Assembly: GCF_025399795.1 (NCBI RefSeq)
Contig: NZ_JAODTZ010000024.1
Coordinates: forward strand, 62,001-126,000
Length of the DNA: 64,000 nt
Direction: 5' to 3'
From: Streptomyces rhizosphaerihabitans
Lineage (GTDB): Bacteria; Actinomycetota; Actinomycetes; Streptomycetales; Streptomycetaceae
The notes under the pieces were generated by a model. It did no database searches. It saw nothing but the letters and a program-made list of their open reading frames with translations, and was not told the DNA's origin. How positions within the stretch are numbered: the first letter of the stretch is position 1; the number at the start of each line of letters is the position of its first letter. Below are positions 7,843-17,060 of the stretch, piece after piece. The position numbers and the translations under genes were made by a program.

Positions 7843-9357
7843 TCACGGGCGCAGGTCGAGCATGGGCTCGGCGTACCGGGTCGCGCCACAGACCGTCAGG
7901 AACACCGGGGACTCCGCCTCGGGCAGGCGCAGCAGGTCGGCGAGCCGGTGTTCGTCGAAGGACCGCGCCGGACGGGCGAACAGGCCGTGCGCCGCCGCGC
8001 CCAGGGTCAGCCCGTGCGAGACCCAGCCGCACCAGACCTGGAGCAGACCCCAGGCGGCCGGCCCGAGATCCTCGACCAGCGTCCGCAGATCGGCCGAGAA
8101 GATCCACAGTGCGGTGGCGTGCCGGACGCCGCAGTCGTTGGCCGGCGTGAGCGGGTAGCCGAAGAGCGCCTCCATCCGGCGCGGCAGCTCCGGGTCGGCC
8201 TCCGCCGGCCGCAGCCCGCCGTCGGTGAACCCGTACCGGCCGGTGGGCAGACCGGCCAGCCGCTGGGGTACCACGGTGAGCCTGACCCGGGCAGCCACCT
8301 CGCGCAGCGCGACGGGCGCCGGGGCCGCCGCCCAGGCCAGCAGGTCCCGCAGGCAGTCCTCGCCGCGAGTGACCGGCCGGGCGGAGAACCCGCTCAGCGG
8401 TCGTGGCACCCGGCCCGCCGACCGGTTCCACCACACCCGGGCCCAGTCCTGGTCCGCCTTCCGCGATCCGGGCCGGGGCAGCTCCGGGAGCGCGCGACCG
8501 GCGCCGGAAGGGGTCGCGGGGCCGGTCAGCCGAGGGGCCACGGCGGCGGCGGTCTCGGCGAGGCTGGGATGGCCGGTCTCCACCTCGAGCAGGGCGTCCA
8601 GCTCGGCGTCGAGTGCCCCGCCGCCGACCGGCTCCAGCGGTCCGGCCGACGGCAGTTCGCCCACCTCGTGCAGCGTGACCACCACCGGTGCCGACCAGCT
8701 CCCCGGACCGGTCGCGGCCACCAGCCGGGCGGCCCGGACCACCTCGGGTCCCGACACCCGGACCGAGGCCCGCAGGCCGAACAGCTCGGCCGTCGCCAGC
8801 AGGCTGCGCAGGTTGATACCGACCTCCAGGTCCGCCAGGGCGCAGCGCAGCACACCGTAGGGCGTCGGCAGATCGGTGTGGCGGCCGGCCAGCACGATGT
8901 TCAGGTCGTTCCGGGCGGGACGCGGAGCCGGGGCGTCGGCCGGGTCGAGGTCGACCACGGCGTGCCGGTACGGGTCGAGATATCCGGCCGGGCCCTCGGC
9001 CGGCACCGTGAAGACGTGCACCGGAAATTTGCTGCGGACGGAGGCCGTCACGCGGTGGTCGTTGGCGGGATTCGACGGCTCCCGGCGCAGCGGCCCGAAG
9101 GCCGCTGCCAGCACGGCACCCACCCGTTGGCCGCCGCCCTCCTCGGCGGCACCTACCCGGCCGGCCGGGTACGGGGTGGCGGCCAGCAGGTCGTGCGCAC
9201 CGAGGGGCAACGGACGGCCCCGGTCGGCACGGGCCGACCGCGGCGGCAGGCAGGCGGTGGTCGGCACCCGCTCGTCCACGTTGATCGGATCGTGCAGCAG
9301 ACCGCGCAGCGGCCCCTGACGCAGCGCGAAGCGGAGCACGTCGGCCGTGCCGGTCAC
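7843..9357 (-). CDS. SagB-type azoline dehydrogenase / nitroreductase-fold protein, copy A
   Basis: A 504-aa protein of the thiopeptide FMN dehydrogenase type, which would oxidise thiazolines and oxazolines to azoles. It is a paralogue of the gene at 26897-28441: both start with VLRFALRQGP / VRRFAFRQGP, share PLPLG.H.LLAAT.YP and end with GL.LAAAAHGL.ARPARSF and CG..R..EPMLDLR. The C-terminal half carries the nitroreductase-like fold. The start is GTG at 9357, overlapping the upstream TGA by four bases. Last gene of the leftward operon. Its operon has no YcaO of its own, so it must act on azolines made by the rightward set, or be a non-catalytic partner. Confidence 0.7.
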   Translation of the reverse strand: MTGTADVLRFALRQGPLRGLLHDPINVDERVPTTACLPPRSARADRGRPLPLGAHDLLAATPYPAGRVGAAEEGGGQRVGAVLAAAFGPLRREPSNPANDHRVTASVRSKFPVHVFTVPAEGPAGYLDPYRHAVVDLDPADAPAPRPARNDLNIVLAGRHTDLPTPYGVLRCALADLEVGINLRSLLATAELFGLRASVRVSGPEVVRAARLVAATGPGSWSAPVVVTLHEVGELPSAGPLEPVGGGALDAELDALLEVETGHPSLAETAAAVAPRLTGPATPSGAGRALPELPRPGSRKADQDWARVWWNRSAGRVPRPLSGFSARPVTRGEDCLRDLLAWAAAPAPVALREVAARVRLTVVPQRLAGLPTGRYGFTDGGLRPAEADPELPRRMEALFGYPLTPANDCGVRHATALWIFSADLRTLVEDLGPAAWGLLQVWCGWVSHGLTLGAAAHGLFARPARSFDEHRLADLLRLPEAESPVFLTVCGATRYAEPMLDLRP

Positions 9358-11051
9358 GATTCCTCCGGGGCTCGGGTGTGGGCGGTGGGTGGGTCGGCCA
9401 GCCAGATCAGGCCGCAGGGAAGCGGCACGGGGCCGAGCACCGGGTCGGTGGTGAGCCTGCGGGCGTGGACCGCGCGGCCGCGCAGCACCTCCGGGGAGCG
9501 GAGCGCGGCATCGAGGGCGGTGAGCTCCGTCGGGCCGGCCCACTCCAGGGCCCGGGTGCCGACGGTGGCGGCCGCGAACGCGGCCCTGTCCTGCTGGAGT
9601 CCGGCCAGGGCACGGGCCAGTGCAGCCTGCGCGGCGGCCTGGGCGGAAGGTCCCCACTGGCGGGCGAGGCGTTCACCGGTGTCCGCGTGGGTGACGGTGA
9701 CCAGGGTCCAGTCGGTGCCCGGAAGGGTGCGGCGGCTGAGCCCGGCGGGGCGGTCGAAGTAGTGGGTGAGGGCCCGGACGAGTGATCGGGCCAGCGGCGT
9801 GGCCAGTTCGGACCCCGGCAGCGGCGGACCGTCGTCGGTCTCCTCCGCGGACAGGACCCGGAGCAGACCGTCGAGCAGCCAACGCCGGGACGTCGTACCG
9901 GCGGCGGCCGTGCCCGGGTGGGCGGGATCCGGCCTCACGTCCTCGGCCGTCGCCCGGAGCAGCCGGAGCAGCGCGTCCCGCCGGGCGTCCTCGGGCTCCG
10001 TCCCCCAGCCGAGCAGCACCGGCTGTCCCGGCAGCACGATCGCTTCCAACGCAGCCAAGCGGAAGGGCAGTTGGGGCAGGTCGAGGTCGTCCCGCCACTG
10101 TCCGAGCCCGGACCACCGTGTGGTGAGCGGCTCGTCCGCAGTGCTGTCCGCCGGGGGGAGCGTGTCGTCGGCTTCCGCCGGTGCCTGGTGGGTGACGGGT
10201 GACCAACGGGGTCCGGCCGGGCGGACGGTGAACGGGTGGAGGGTGGTCCGGAGGGTGCGGCCGTGGATGAGGTGGAGGTCAGGGGTGTCGAGGGCGGTCG
10301 CGCCGAGGTGGTCGAGGATGCCGCGGGCGGCGAGCGAGCCCGCGAGGGTGGCGGCGTGCAGCGTGGGGGCGCGTCCGGCGGGGTGGCTGCGGGACCAGGC
10401 GGCGGCGCGTTCGGCTGCGGCCCGGAAGGCGCGGGCCTGCGGCACGCCGCGCAGCACGGGGCCGACGATCTGGTGGCCGTCCCCGGCCGGGACCGGGATG
10501 TACGGGGTGTCGGCCGGGAGGAGGGCGGCGAGCTCGGACAGCTCCACGGGTGCGGCGACGGCGAGGACGGCTGCCGCGGTGCGGGGGCCCGGCCGGTCGG
10601 TGACCGTGCCGACGCCCAGGTTCAGCAGCCCACGGGTGGCGCTCCTGGCAGCGGGACCTTCGCCCAGGACGGCCACCTCGGCCGCGCGCAGGACGGCGAA
10701 GGCGGCGTACGGCTCGGCGCAGTGCTCCTCGTAATGCGCCAGGGCGTCCCCGTACCGTTCGGCGGTCGCGAGGTCGGGAACGGGCCCGCCTGCCCGGTCG
10801 AGGTCGAACAGCACGCCCTGGTCGAGCAGCGCCGCCAGGACCTGGCGCAGGGCGACCCGCTCGGTCGGCTCGACGACCGAGCCGAGCAGGTCCGCCGCGT
10901 CGGCGCCGTCGGTGAGTTCGCCGAGCCGGTCGTCGAGGAGCCGCTGGAGGCGTGGCGGGGAGGCCAGCACGAACGTGTGGTCGCCCCGCGCGCAGTAGAG
11001 GCCGCGCGCCATCGGTACGAAGTGCGCGCCGGGGCGCAGTTTCACCCTCAC
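9354..11051 (-). CDS. TOMM leader-peptide-binding ThiF-like protein (TbtF-like), copy A
   Basis: A 565-aa homologue of the ocin-ThiF-like/E1-like cyclodehydratase partner that binds the leader through an RRE domain and presents the core to YcaO. It begins VRVKLRPGAHFVP, nearly identical to VRVKLRPGTHFAP of the paralogue at 23203. Both share an N-terminal winged-helix-like RRE region (residues 1-90), a Rossmann-like middle (VAVLGEGPAA) and a C-terminal half with LPLTTRWSGL (copy B PLTTRWTGL). The GTG start at 11051 overlaps the preceding stop by four bases, as in copy B. No YcaO follows in this operon, which is unusual because this protein normally works as a YcaO partner. Confidence 0.7.
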   Translation of the reverse strand: MRVKLRPGAHFVPMARGLYCARGDHTFVLASPPRLQRLLDDRLGELTDGADAADLLGSVVEPTERVALRQVLAALLDQGVLFDLDRAGGPVPDLATAERYGDALAHYEEHCAEPYAAFAVLRAAEVAVLGEGPAARSATRGLLNLGVGTVTDRPGPRTAAAVLAVAAPVELSELAALLPADTPYIPVPAGDGHQIVGPVLRGVPQARAFRAAAERAAAWSRSHPAGRAPTLHAATLAGSLAARGILDHLGATALDTPDLHLIHGRTLRTTLHPFTVRPAGPRWSPVTHQAPAEADDTLPPADSTADEPLTTRWSGLGQWRDDLDLPQLPFRLAALEAIVLPGQPVLLGWGTEPEDARRDALLRLLRATAEDVRPDPAHPGTAAAGTTSRRWLLDGLLRVLSAEETDDGPPLPGSELATPLARSLVRALTHYFDRPAGLSRRTLPGTDWTLVTVTHADTGERLARQWGPSAQAAAQAALARALAGLQQDRAAFAAATVGTRALEWAGPTELTALDAALRSPEVLRGRAVHARRLTTDPVLGPVPLPCGLIWLADPPTAHTRAPEES

Positions 11052-13351
11052 GGCCTGGCCCCGTCGTGGAAGCGCCCGCCGGGCGCGCGGTCGTACTCGA
11101 GGACCCATTCCAGGGCGTACGCGCCGTCCTGCACGCCGACGGGAACCTCCTCCAGGCAGCCGCCCCCGGGGAGTTCGCGGACGGTCTCGGCCAGCAGCGC
11201 GCTGCCGAGGTCGACGTAGCGGGTGCGGTCGGGCGCCGTCGGCAGGAGGCCGTCGAGGTCGGTGTCGGCCGGGCGGGGTTCGACCAGCAGCAGTTCCTCC
11301 GGGACGTCGTGGGCGGCCCGCCAGTCGGCGAGCGCGCAGAGCAGTCCGGGCCCGGTGGCGGTGGCGGTGGGCAGGTCCTCCCCCGGGTACCAGCGGCGGC
11401 CCTGGAGGACCACCCGGCCCGCCGTCAGCCTGGGCAACGAGACCGTGCCGGTGGTGCGGTGCGGATCGGCGGCGGCCTCACCGAGCGGGTCGAGCCGGAG
11501 GCGGCCGGTGCCGTGCAGCCAGAGGGCGATCCGCATCGGCGGCGCGAGCCGGCCGGGCTTGGCCAGGGCCGGGGAGTGCACGGCGACCGGCGCGCCGTCC
11601 GGGTCGAGCAGCTCCAGGGTGTCGGTGCCGCGGTCGTGGGCCAGGGTGAGGCCGAGCCAGCCGACCGGGTCGATCCGGTCGGGGAGGAGCGGTGGGCGGT
11701 GGTTGACGTCGAGGCCGTGCAGGCCCCGGTCCTCCAGCGGGACGGCGGGGCCCGCGGCGCGTTTCAGCCGTTCGGCGATCCTGGTGTGGGCCTCGCCGCC
11801 GAACGTGCGATCGGTGCCGAGGTAGCGCAGTGCGGAACTCCCGCCGCCGGGGAGGTACCCCCGGACCGCGAGCCGGTCACCGATCGGCCGCACCAGCACT
11901 CCGTACGAGGCGTGGGGACGACGGAAGCGCTCGGGAAGTCCGTCGGCGAGAGCGGCCAGCTCCGCCGGGTCGATCCTGACCTCGGTGGGCCCGGTCGCGA
12001 TCCGCTCGCCGAGCAGCGCCCGGGCGTCGGCGCGCAGCCGCAGCAGTTCGGTGAGGGAGCCGTCGGTGGGGCCGAAGTCCGTGCTGGTTACGGGGGTCAG
12101 CAACCGGGCCCGGCGGGCGACCACGGCGACCAGGTCGGCGGCGCAGTCGGCCAGCCTGACCCGGGCGCCGGGGCCGAACCGCTCGGTGAAGGCCGCGACC
12201 AGCAGCGCCCGGGCGTCGTGCACCCGGTCGGACAGGGCGGCGAACTCCAGCACCCGGGCCAGGTCGTCCAGGGCCTCCCGGTGCGGCGACGCGGCGATCC
12301 CGACCGGCGGCAGCACGTACTCCTCGGTGACCCGTAGTCCGATCGGGTGCGAGAGCAGGGCGTTGAGAGCCTGCTGGTCCTCGGCCAGCCCGGCCAGGGC
12401 GTCGGCCGGTGGCCGCTGGTGACCTGCGGCGGCGTCCAGTCGCTCCTGGACATCGACAAGCAGCTTGGCCGCTCCGGGGTGACGGTCGGTCAGGAGCTTG
12501 GCGGCGGCTGCCGCAGGGTGTTCGTCCTGACCGTCGAACCCTGCTGCGCCGACCAGGAGTTGGAGCTCGACCGCCTCGGCCGCGAGGGCGGCTGCGGCCT
12601 CCGGTCCCAGCGCGAGCCCGGCGGCCAGCTCCCGGACCAGCACCTCGGCGGGCAGCGGACCGAGCTCGACCAGGCCGAGCAGGGCCCGGACCTTCCCGGT
12701 CATCGCGGTGCCGACCAGCCGGAGCTGTTCGCCGTCGCGGCGGTAGAACTGGACCTGGGAGTGCCGGTGCCGCAGGGTCCAGTTGGCGCGCAGCAGCGGC
12801 GGGAGCGACCCGGCCGCCGGATCCGGGCCGGCCAGCAGGGCGTCGACCGCCATCACCAGCTGCGGCCGGTCCAGCGCGAGGACGGAGCGGCCGCGGGCCG
12901 GGTCGAGGCCGGGTCGGTCCAGCGAGGCGCCGTGCTCGTCCCAGCGGCCCAGGGCGACCGCGGTGTGCGCCGTCGGCGGCCCGAGCCGGACCATCGCCCG
13001 GGAGAACTGCTCCAGGACGGCGGGCTCCGAAGCCGTGGCGTCCTGCGCGGCAGGCGGCTGCTCCGGCGGGTCGGCGGCGAGGTAGCCGCTCACCGGGCCG
13101 CCGGGCCGTCCGGCGGCGAGCGTCGATCGGAAACCGTCCCCGAGCAGCGCCGAGCGCAGCGCGGCGCGCTCCTGCCGTAGCGCCTCGCCGTGGGCGGTCG
13201 CCACCTCGCGTTCGGCCGCCGCCCGGTCCAGGGCGGTGGCCAGCGCGGTCAGGGCGGCTCGCAGACCGGGCGAGGTGAGGCGGCGGCCGGGGACGCGGCC
13301 GAGCAGGAGGACCGGGGTGTCCGCCGGGCCGCCGGCGGCCGGGGCGGTCAT
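11048..13351 (-). CDS. Split LanB glutamylation-domain protein, copy A (probably degenerate)
   Basis: A 767-aa homologue of the N-terminal (tRNA-Glu-dependent glutamylation) half of class I lantibiotic dehydratases. It aligns by eye with copy B over most of its length: LRVTEEYVLPPVGIAASPHREALDDLARV, quoted here only by its ends LRVTEEY and DDLARV, then DGSLTELLRLRADA, PERFRRPHASYG, GLHGLDVNHR and VVLQGRRWYPGEDLP. It lacks about 90 N-terminal residues of copy B, including the KRAVFNDR-type segment. The RVSPLSRLTAVG motif of copy B, equivalent to the arginine-rich R.SP.G...G motif of NisB, is replaced by VRLGPPTAHTAVALG. Catalysis therefore looks doubtful; a scaffolding or binding role is an inference. 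It overlaps the flavin oxidoreductase stop by four bases. Confidence 0.7.
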   Translation of the reverse strand: MTAPAAGGPADTPVLLLGRVPGRRLTSPGLRAALTALATALDRAAAEREVATAHGEALRQERAALRSALLGDGFRSTLAAGRPGGPVSGYLAADPPEQPPAAQDATASEPAVLEQFSRAMVRLGPPTAHTAVALGRWDEHGASLDRPGLDPARGRSVLALDRPQLVMAVDALLAGPDPAAGSLPPLLRANWTLRHRHSQVQFYRRDGEQLRLVGTAMTGKVRALLGLVELGPLPAEVLVRELAAGLALGPEAAAALAAEAVELQLLVGAAGFDGQDEHPAAAAAKLLTDRHPGAAKLLVDVQERLDAAAGHQRPPADALAGLAEDQQALNALLSHPIGLRVTEEYVLPPVGIAASPHREALDDLARVLEFAALSDRVHDARALLVAAFTERFGPGARVRLADCAADLVAVVARRARLLTPVTSTDFGPTDGSLTELLRLRADARALLGERIATGPTEVRIDPAELAALADGLPERFRRPHASYGVLVRPIGDRLAVRGYLPGGGSSALRYLGTDRTFGGEAHTRIAERLKRAAGPAVPLEDRGLHGLDVNHRPPLLPDRIDPVGWLGLTLAHDRGTDTLELLDPDGAPVAVHSPALAKPGRLAPPMRIALWLHGTGRLRLDPLGEAAADPHRTTGTVSLPRLTAGRVVLQGRRWYPGEDLPTATATGPGLLCALADWRAAHDVPEELLLVEPRPADTDLDGLLPTAPDRTRYVDLGSALLAETVRELPGGGCLEEVPVGVQDGAYALEWVLEYDRAPGGRFHDGARP

Positions 13352-14427
13352 ACGGTGGCTCCGGCAGGTGCGGCGCTCTCGGTGGCGAGTTGGGGACGGA
13401 CCTTGTCCGCGAAGAGTTCCACCGAGCGCATGGCGTCGGTCCCGCCGAAGCCGCCGAAGTCCGCCTGCCAGAGGATCCCGTCCATGGAGACCCGCTCCTG
13501 GAAGCGGCCGATCTGGTCGGCGACGTGCTCGGGCGAGCCGACGAACGCCGTCCCGGTGGCCCGCAGGTCCTTCGCGGTCAGCGTACGGACCACGTTGCCC
13601 AGACCGGTGTACTGCAGGTAGTCGGTGGAGACGGTCTCGTCCCAGGTGTCCAGGGCGGAGGCCCAGACCTTCAGGTACTCGTTCAGGTGCGGGTCGGCCA
13701 GCTCGCGGGCCTTCTGGTCGGTCTCGGCGACCAGCAGCGGCAGGCTGGCCATGACGCTCGGGGTGCCGTCCGGGTGGTGCGCGGCGAACGCCTCGCGGTA
13801 GCGGGCGGTGAGCGAGGTGTCGAACTCGCGGCCGGTCGGGGTGATCAGCAGACCGTGGCCGAACCGGCCGATCCGGTCGAAGCTCTCCGGGGTCTGCACC
13901 GCGGCGACCCAGAACGGCGGCCGCGGGTTCTGGGTCGGCCGGGGAAGCACGGTGGCGTTCTGGAACGAGAAGTACGGGGTGTCCTCGGTGACCTGCTCCT
14001 CGGTCAGCAGCCGGTGCACCGCGTTGATCGTCGCTTCGAAACGCTGCCGGCTGCCGTCCATCGGCACCTGGAAGGTCTGGAACTCGTGCGGCATGTAGGC
14101 ACGGGCGAAGCCGACCTCCAGGCGCCCGTCGCTGATCGCGTCGACCATGGCGATGTAGGAGGCGAGTTTCACCGGGTGGTGGAAGACCGGCAGGGTGCAG
14201 CCGGTGATCAGCCGGATCTGCCGGGTCTGCGCGGCCACCGCGGCCAGGAAGGTCAGCGGGCTCGGGCAGTAGCCACCGTAGGCGTGCAGGTAGTGCTCGG
14301 TCATCTTGACGTAGTCCATCCCGGACTCGTCCGCCAGTCGGCAGAGGTCGAAGACCTCCCGGTAGTAGTCGGCCGGAGACTTGGTCTCCGGTGAGGAGTC
14401 GGGGAGGAAGGAGACGCCGAAGCGCAT
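13348..14427 (-). CDS. LLM-class flavin-dependent oxidoreductase
   Basis: A 359-aa luciferase-like monooxygenase, an F420- or FMNH2-dependent TIM barrel. Typical landmarks are MRFGVSFLP at the start, the substrate-side EHYLHAYGGYCPSPLTFLAAVAAQT stretch (about residues 44-68), IRLITGCTLPVFHHPVKLA, and RLEVGFARAYMPHEF in the flavin region. The C-terminal part (FVGSPEHVADQIGRFQE) is also standard. It sits inside the leftward RiPP operon, 21 bp after the M16 protease gene and overlapping the LanB-A start by four bases, so it is a candidate tailoring oxidase for the peptide. The substrate is unknown. Confidence 0.85.
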   Translation of the reverse strand: MRFGVSFLPDSSPETKSPADYYREVFDLCRLADESGMDYVKMTEHYLHAYGGYCPSPLTFLAAVAAQTRQIRLITGCTLPVFHHPVKLASYIAMVDAISDGRLEVGFARAYMPHEFQTFQVPMDGSRQRFEATINAVHRLLTEEQVTEDTPYFSFQNATVLPRPTQNPRPPFWVAAVQTPESFDRIGRFGHGLLITPTGREFDTSLTARYREAFAAHHPDGTPSVMASLPLLVAETDQKARELADPHLNEYLKVWASALDTWDETVSTDYLQYTGLGNVVRTLTAKDLRATGTAFVGSPEHVADQIGRFQERVSMDGILWQADFGGFGGTDAMRSVELFADKVRPQLATESAAPAGATV

Positions 14428-14448
14428 GGTGTTGCTCCTAACTGGGCG

Positions 14449-15762
14449 TCAGTCGGTGTCGGCCTGGGCGGGCGGGCCGAGCAGCACCGCGGTGTACGCC
14501 TCGGGGCGCAGGTGGGCGACGGCGGCCGCGCGGACCTCGTCGTCGGGGACGGCGCGCAGCCGGTCCGCGATCCGGTCGGCCCAGTCGGCGGGCAGCCCGG
14601 CCAGGACCGGCCCGTACAGGCTGTCGGCCAGACCCTTCTGGGTGGAGCGGACGAGCGCCTGGATTCCGAGTGCGTAACCCCGGGCGGCGGCGATCTCCTC
14701 GGCGGTCGGCGGTCGGTCGCCGGAGATCGCGGCCAGTTCTGCCAGGGTGCCGTCGACGGCCGCGGTCGCGTGCCGCGGCGCGCTGGCGAACTGGACGGTG
14801 CCGAGCGCCGAACCGGTCCGCTGCTCGATCACGGACTGCCCGGTGTAGATCCGGCCCTCCCGTTCGCGCAGCCGTTGGACCAGGCGCGACGAGAAGTAGC
14901 CGCCGAAGACCTGGTCCGCGAGCACCAGCGCGGGGTAGCCCGGATCCGTCCGGACCAGGGAGGGCGCGGCCAGCCGGGCCTCGCACTGCCGGGACCCGGC
15001 GACCGGGACGGCCTGGGCCGGCTCCCCCCGGTGGGCCGGGGCGGGCAGCGGGGCCATCCCCACCGCCCGGAGCCGGGCCGACCAGCCGCCCAGCGTGATC
15101 GCCGACTCCTCGACGACCCGGGTGGGATGGACGTCTCCGACCAGGATCAGCGCCGAGCCGCGCGGTACCAGCCGGGTCCGGTGCAGCTCGGCCACCTCGT
15201 CCCGGTCGACGGCTGCGACCCGGTCCGTGGTGGGCGTCTCCCGGGTCGCCGGGTGATCGCCGAAGCAGCGGCGGAGCAGCGCCGCTCGCGCGGTCCGGGC
15301 CGGCATCGACTCGGTGAGCCGGATCCGGTGCAGCAGCCGCTCGCGCTCGGCCTCCAGCGTGGCCGGCTCGTACCCGGCGCCGGTGAGGCAGTCCGCGAGC
15401 ACGGCCAGCAGCCGGGGCAGGCCCTCGGCCAGTACCTGACCGGTGATCCGGAGTTCCTCGGGCCCGACCACGGCTTTCAGACTGCCGCCCACGGCGGCGA
15501 GTTCGTCGTCGACGGCGGTCCGGCCGCCCCCCGCGCCGCCGGTCAGCAGGGTGCAGGCGAGCAGCTCGGCGGCGGCCGTGTGCCGGGCGGTGGAGCCGCC
15601 GAAGGGCACGCCCAGGCGGAGTTGGACCACCGGGGCGGTGGCCCGGCGGGCCGCCACCACGCGCAGGCCGGTGGGCAGGACGGTGTCCACCACCTCCAGC
15701 GGTGGCGCGGGCCGCGGTGGGGCGAGCGGGGGCAGCATGGCCCCGGTGCTGCCGGGGTTCAT
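14449..15762 (-). CDS. M16B-type peptidase, non-catalytic (R/Y motif) subunit
   Basis: A 437-aa M16-fold protein. At the position of the zinc-binding HxxEH helix it reads RHTAAAELLACTLL, so the metal site is absent. Its C-terminal half keeps the substrate-binding R/Y region (GGYFSSRLVQRLREREGRIY). This is exactly the division of labour of heterodimeric M16B enzymes, where one subunit supplies HxxEH and the other the R/Y pair. The ATG at 15762 overlaps the stop of the catalytic subunit by four bases, which supports 1:1 expression. Probable job: proteolysis of the RiPP leader or of the released leader, by analogy with M16 proteases in other RiPP clusters. Confidence 0.85.
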   Translation of the reverse strand: MNPGSTGAMLPPLAPPRPAPPLEVVDTVLPTGLRVVAARRATAPVVQLRLGVPFGGSTARHTAAAELLACTLLTGGAGGGRTAVDDELAAVGGSLKAVVGPEELRITGQVLAEGLPRLLAVLADCLTGAGYEPATLEAERERLLHRIRLTESMPARTARAALLRRCFGDHPATRETPTTDRVAAVDRDEVAELHRTRLVPRGSALILVGDVHPTRVVEESAITLGGWSARLRAVGMAPLPAPAHRGEPAQAVPVAGSRQCEARLAAPSLVRTDPGYPALVLADQVFGGYFSSRLVQRLREREGRIYTGQSVIEQRTGSALGTVQFASAPRHATAAVDGTLAELAAISGDRPPTAEEIAAARGYALGIQALVRSTQKGLADSLYGPVLAGLPADWADRIADRLRAVPDDEVRAAAVAHLRPEAYTAVLLGPPAQADTD

Positions 15763-17060
15763 CGGTCGGCCTTCCGCTCGGGTACCAGCCGGAGCACGGC
15801 CGGGTGGCGTCCGGCCAGGTCGGCCGTCACCCGCCGCACGTCCTCGGTGGTGACGGTGGCGAAGCGCCGCGGTGCGTCGAGGACCAGTTCTCCGTCGCCG
15901 TGCAGCAGTTCGTAGCCGGCCAGTCGTCGGGCGCGGACCCCGACCGGGTCGGTGTCGGAGTACCAGGCGGTCTGCAACCTCCGCACCGCGCGCAGGAGTT
16001 CGTCCTCGGCGGGGCCTTCGGCGGCCAGTTCGGCGAGTACCTCGTCGATGGCCTCCGCAGTGTGCCGGGCGGAGATGCCGGGCGGGCAGACGGCGTTCAC
16101 CAGGAAGGCGTCCGGGTCCCGGGAGTCGAAGGGGCCGGAGAGGCCGGCCATCGCCATCACCTGGGTGGCCAGCCGGCGTTCGCGGATCAGCGAGCGGCGC
16201 AGCCGGCTCGACTCGCCGTCGCCGAGGACGGCGGCGGCGACCACGGTCGCCAGGTGGTCGGGCGAGTCCGGCGGCGGCATCCGTCGGCCGACGGCGATCG
16301 CGGGGAGGGGAGCGAGGCGGTCGGTGCGTTCGACCGTGCGAGGCCCGGCGAGCGGCGGTTCGGCGAGCTCGGGCGGCGCAGCGGCCGCACGGGGCGGGAT
16401 CGTCCCGAAGTGCCGCTCGGCCAGCTTGACCACCTCGTCGGGATCGATGCCGCCGCAGATGGCGAGTACGGCGTTCGCCGGGGCGTAGTGGTGGTCGAAG
16501 AAGTCCACGCACTCCTCGACCGTCGCCGCGCCGAGCGACGCGTGATCGCCGTACCCGTCATGGGTGTTGGCGAAGGAGTCGAAGAGCACCCGCGGCAGCT
16601 GGAAGGTGGGGAAGCCGCCGTACGGCCGGTTGGTGACCGTGCGGCGGATCTCCTCGGCGATCACCGAGGCCTGGGTGGTGATCGCCTCCGGGGTGATCCG
16701 GGGTGCCCGCATCCGGTCGGCCTCCAGGAAGAGGCCGAGCTCCAGGGCCTCGGCCGGCATCGCCTGGAAGTAGCTGGTGTGGTCGCGGTGGGTGGTGCCG
16801 TTGAAGACGCCGCCGTTGGCCTGGATGTGCCGGGCGTGCTCCTGGGCCGTGAGGTTGGCGCTGCCCTGGAACATCAGGTGCTCGAAGAGGTGGGCGAAGC
16901 CGGACCGGGACTCGGAGCGATAGCCGACCCCGTAGGCGACGGCCAGGCCGACGGCCGGACTGCCCGGGTCCGGGATCACCACCAGCCGCAGACCGTTGGC
17001 CAGCCGGTGCCGGTGCACCTCGGCGACGGCGGGTGGGGCCGCCGCGGTGGGCACGGTCAT
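15759..17060 (-). CDS. M16B-type zinc peptidase, catalytic subunit
   Basis: A 433-aa M16 metallopeptidase. The inverted zinc motif HLFEH lies at residues 57-61 in GFAHLFEHLMFQG, and the third ligand is probably in ASVIAEEIRR (E136/E137). The helix with GGVFNGTTHRDHTSYF is also typical of active M16B subunits. It has no signal peptide, so it should act in the cytoplasm before export. It is coupled by four-base overlaps to the ABC permease upstream and to the non-catalytic M16 subunit downstream. A heterodimer with the latter is the natural reading. Substrate is inferred to be the cluster peptide. Confidence 0.88.
   Translation of the reverse strand: MTVPTAAAPPAVAEVHRHRLANGLRLVVIPDPGSPAVGLAVAYGVGYRSESRSGFAHLFEHLMFQGSANLTAQEHARHIQANGGVFNGTTHRDHTSYFQAMPAEALELGLFLEADRMRAPRITPEAITTQASVIAEEIRRTVTNRPYGGFPTFQLPRVLFDSFANTHDGYGDHASLGAATVEECVDFFDHHYAPANAVLAICGGIDPDEVVKLAERHFGTIPPRAAAAPPELAEPPLAGPRTVERTDRLAPLPAIAVGRRMPPPDSPDHLATVVAAAVLGDGESSRLRRSLIRERRLATQVMAMAGLSGPFDSRDPDAFLVNAVCPPGISARHTAEAIDEVLAELAAEGPAEDELLRAVRRLQTAWYSDTDPVGVRARRLAGYELLHGDGELVLDAPRRFATVTTEDVRRVTADLAGRHPAVLRLVPERKADR

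Noticed and set aside
7948..9762. 604-codon open frame antisense to the SagB-like copy A gene
   Set aside because: High-GC shadow; Gly/Arg/Gln-rich translation without any family motif, while the minus strand carries clear homology to its paralogue.
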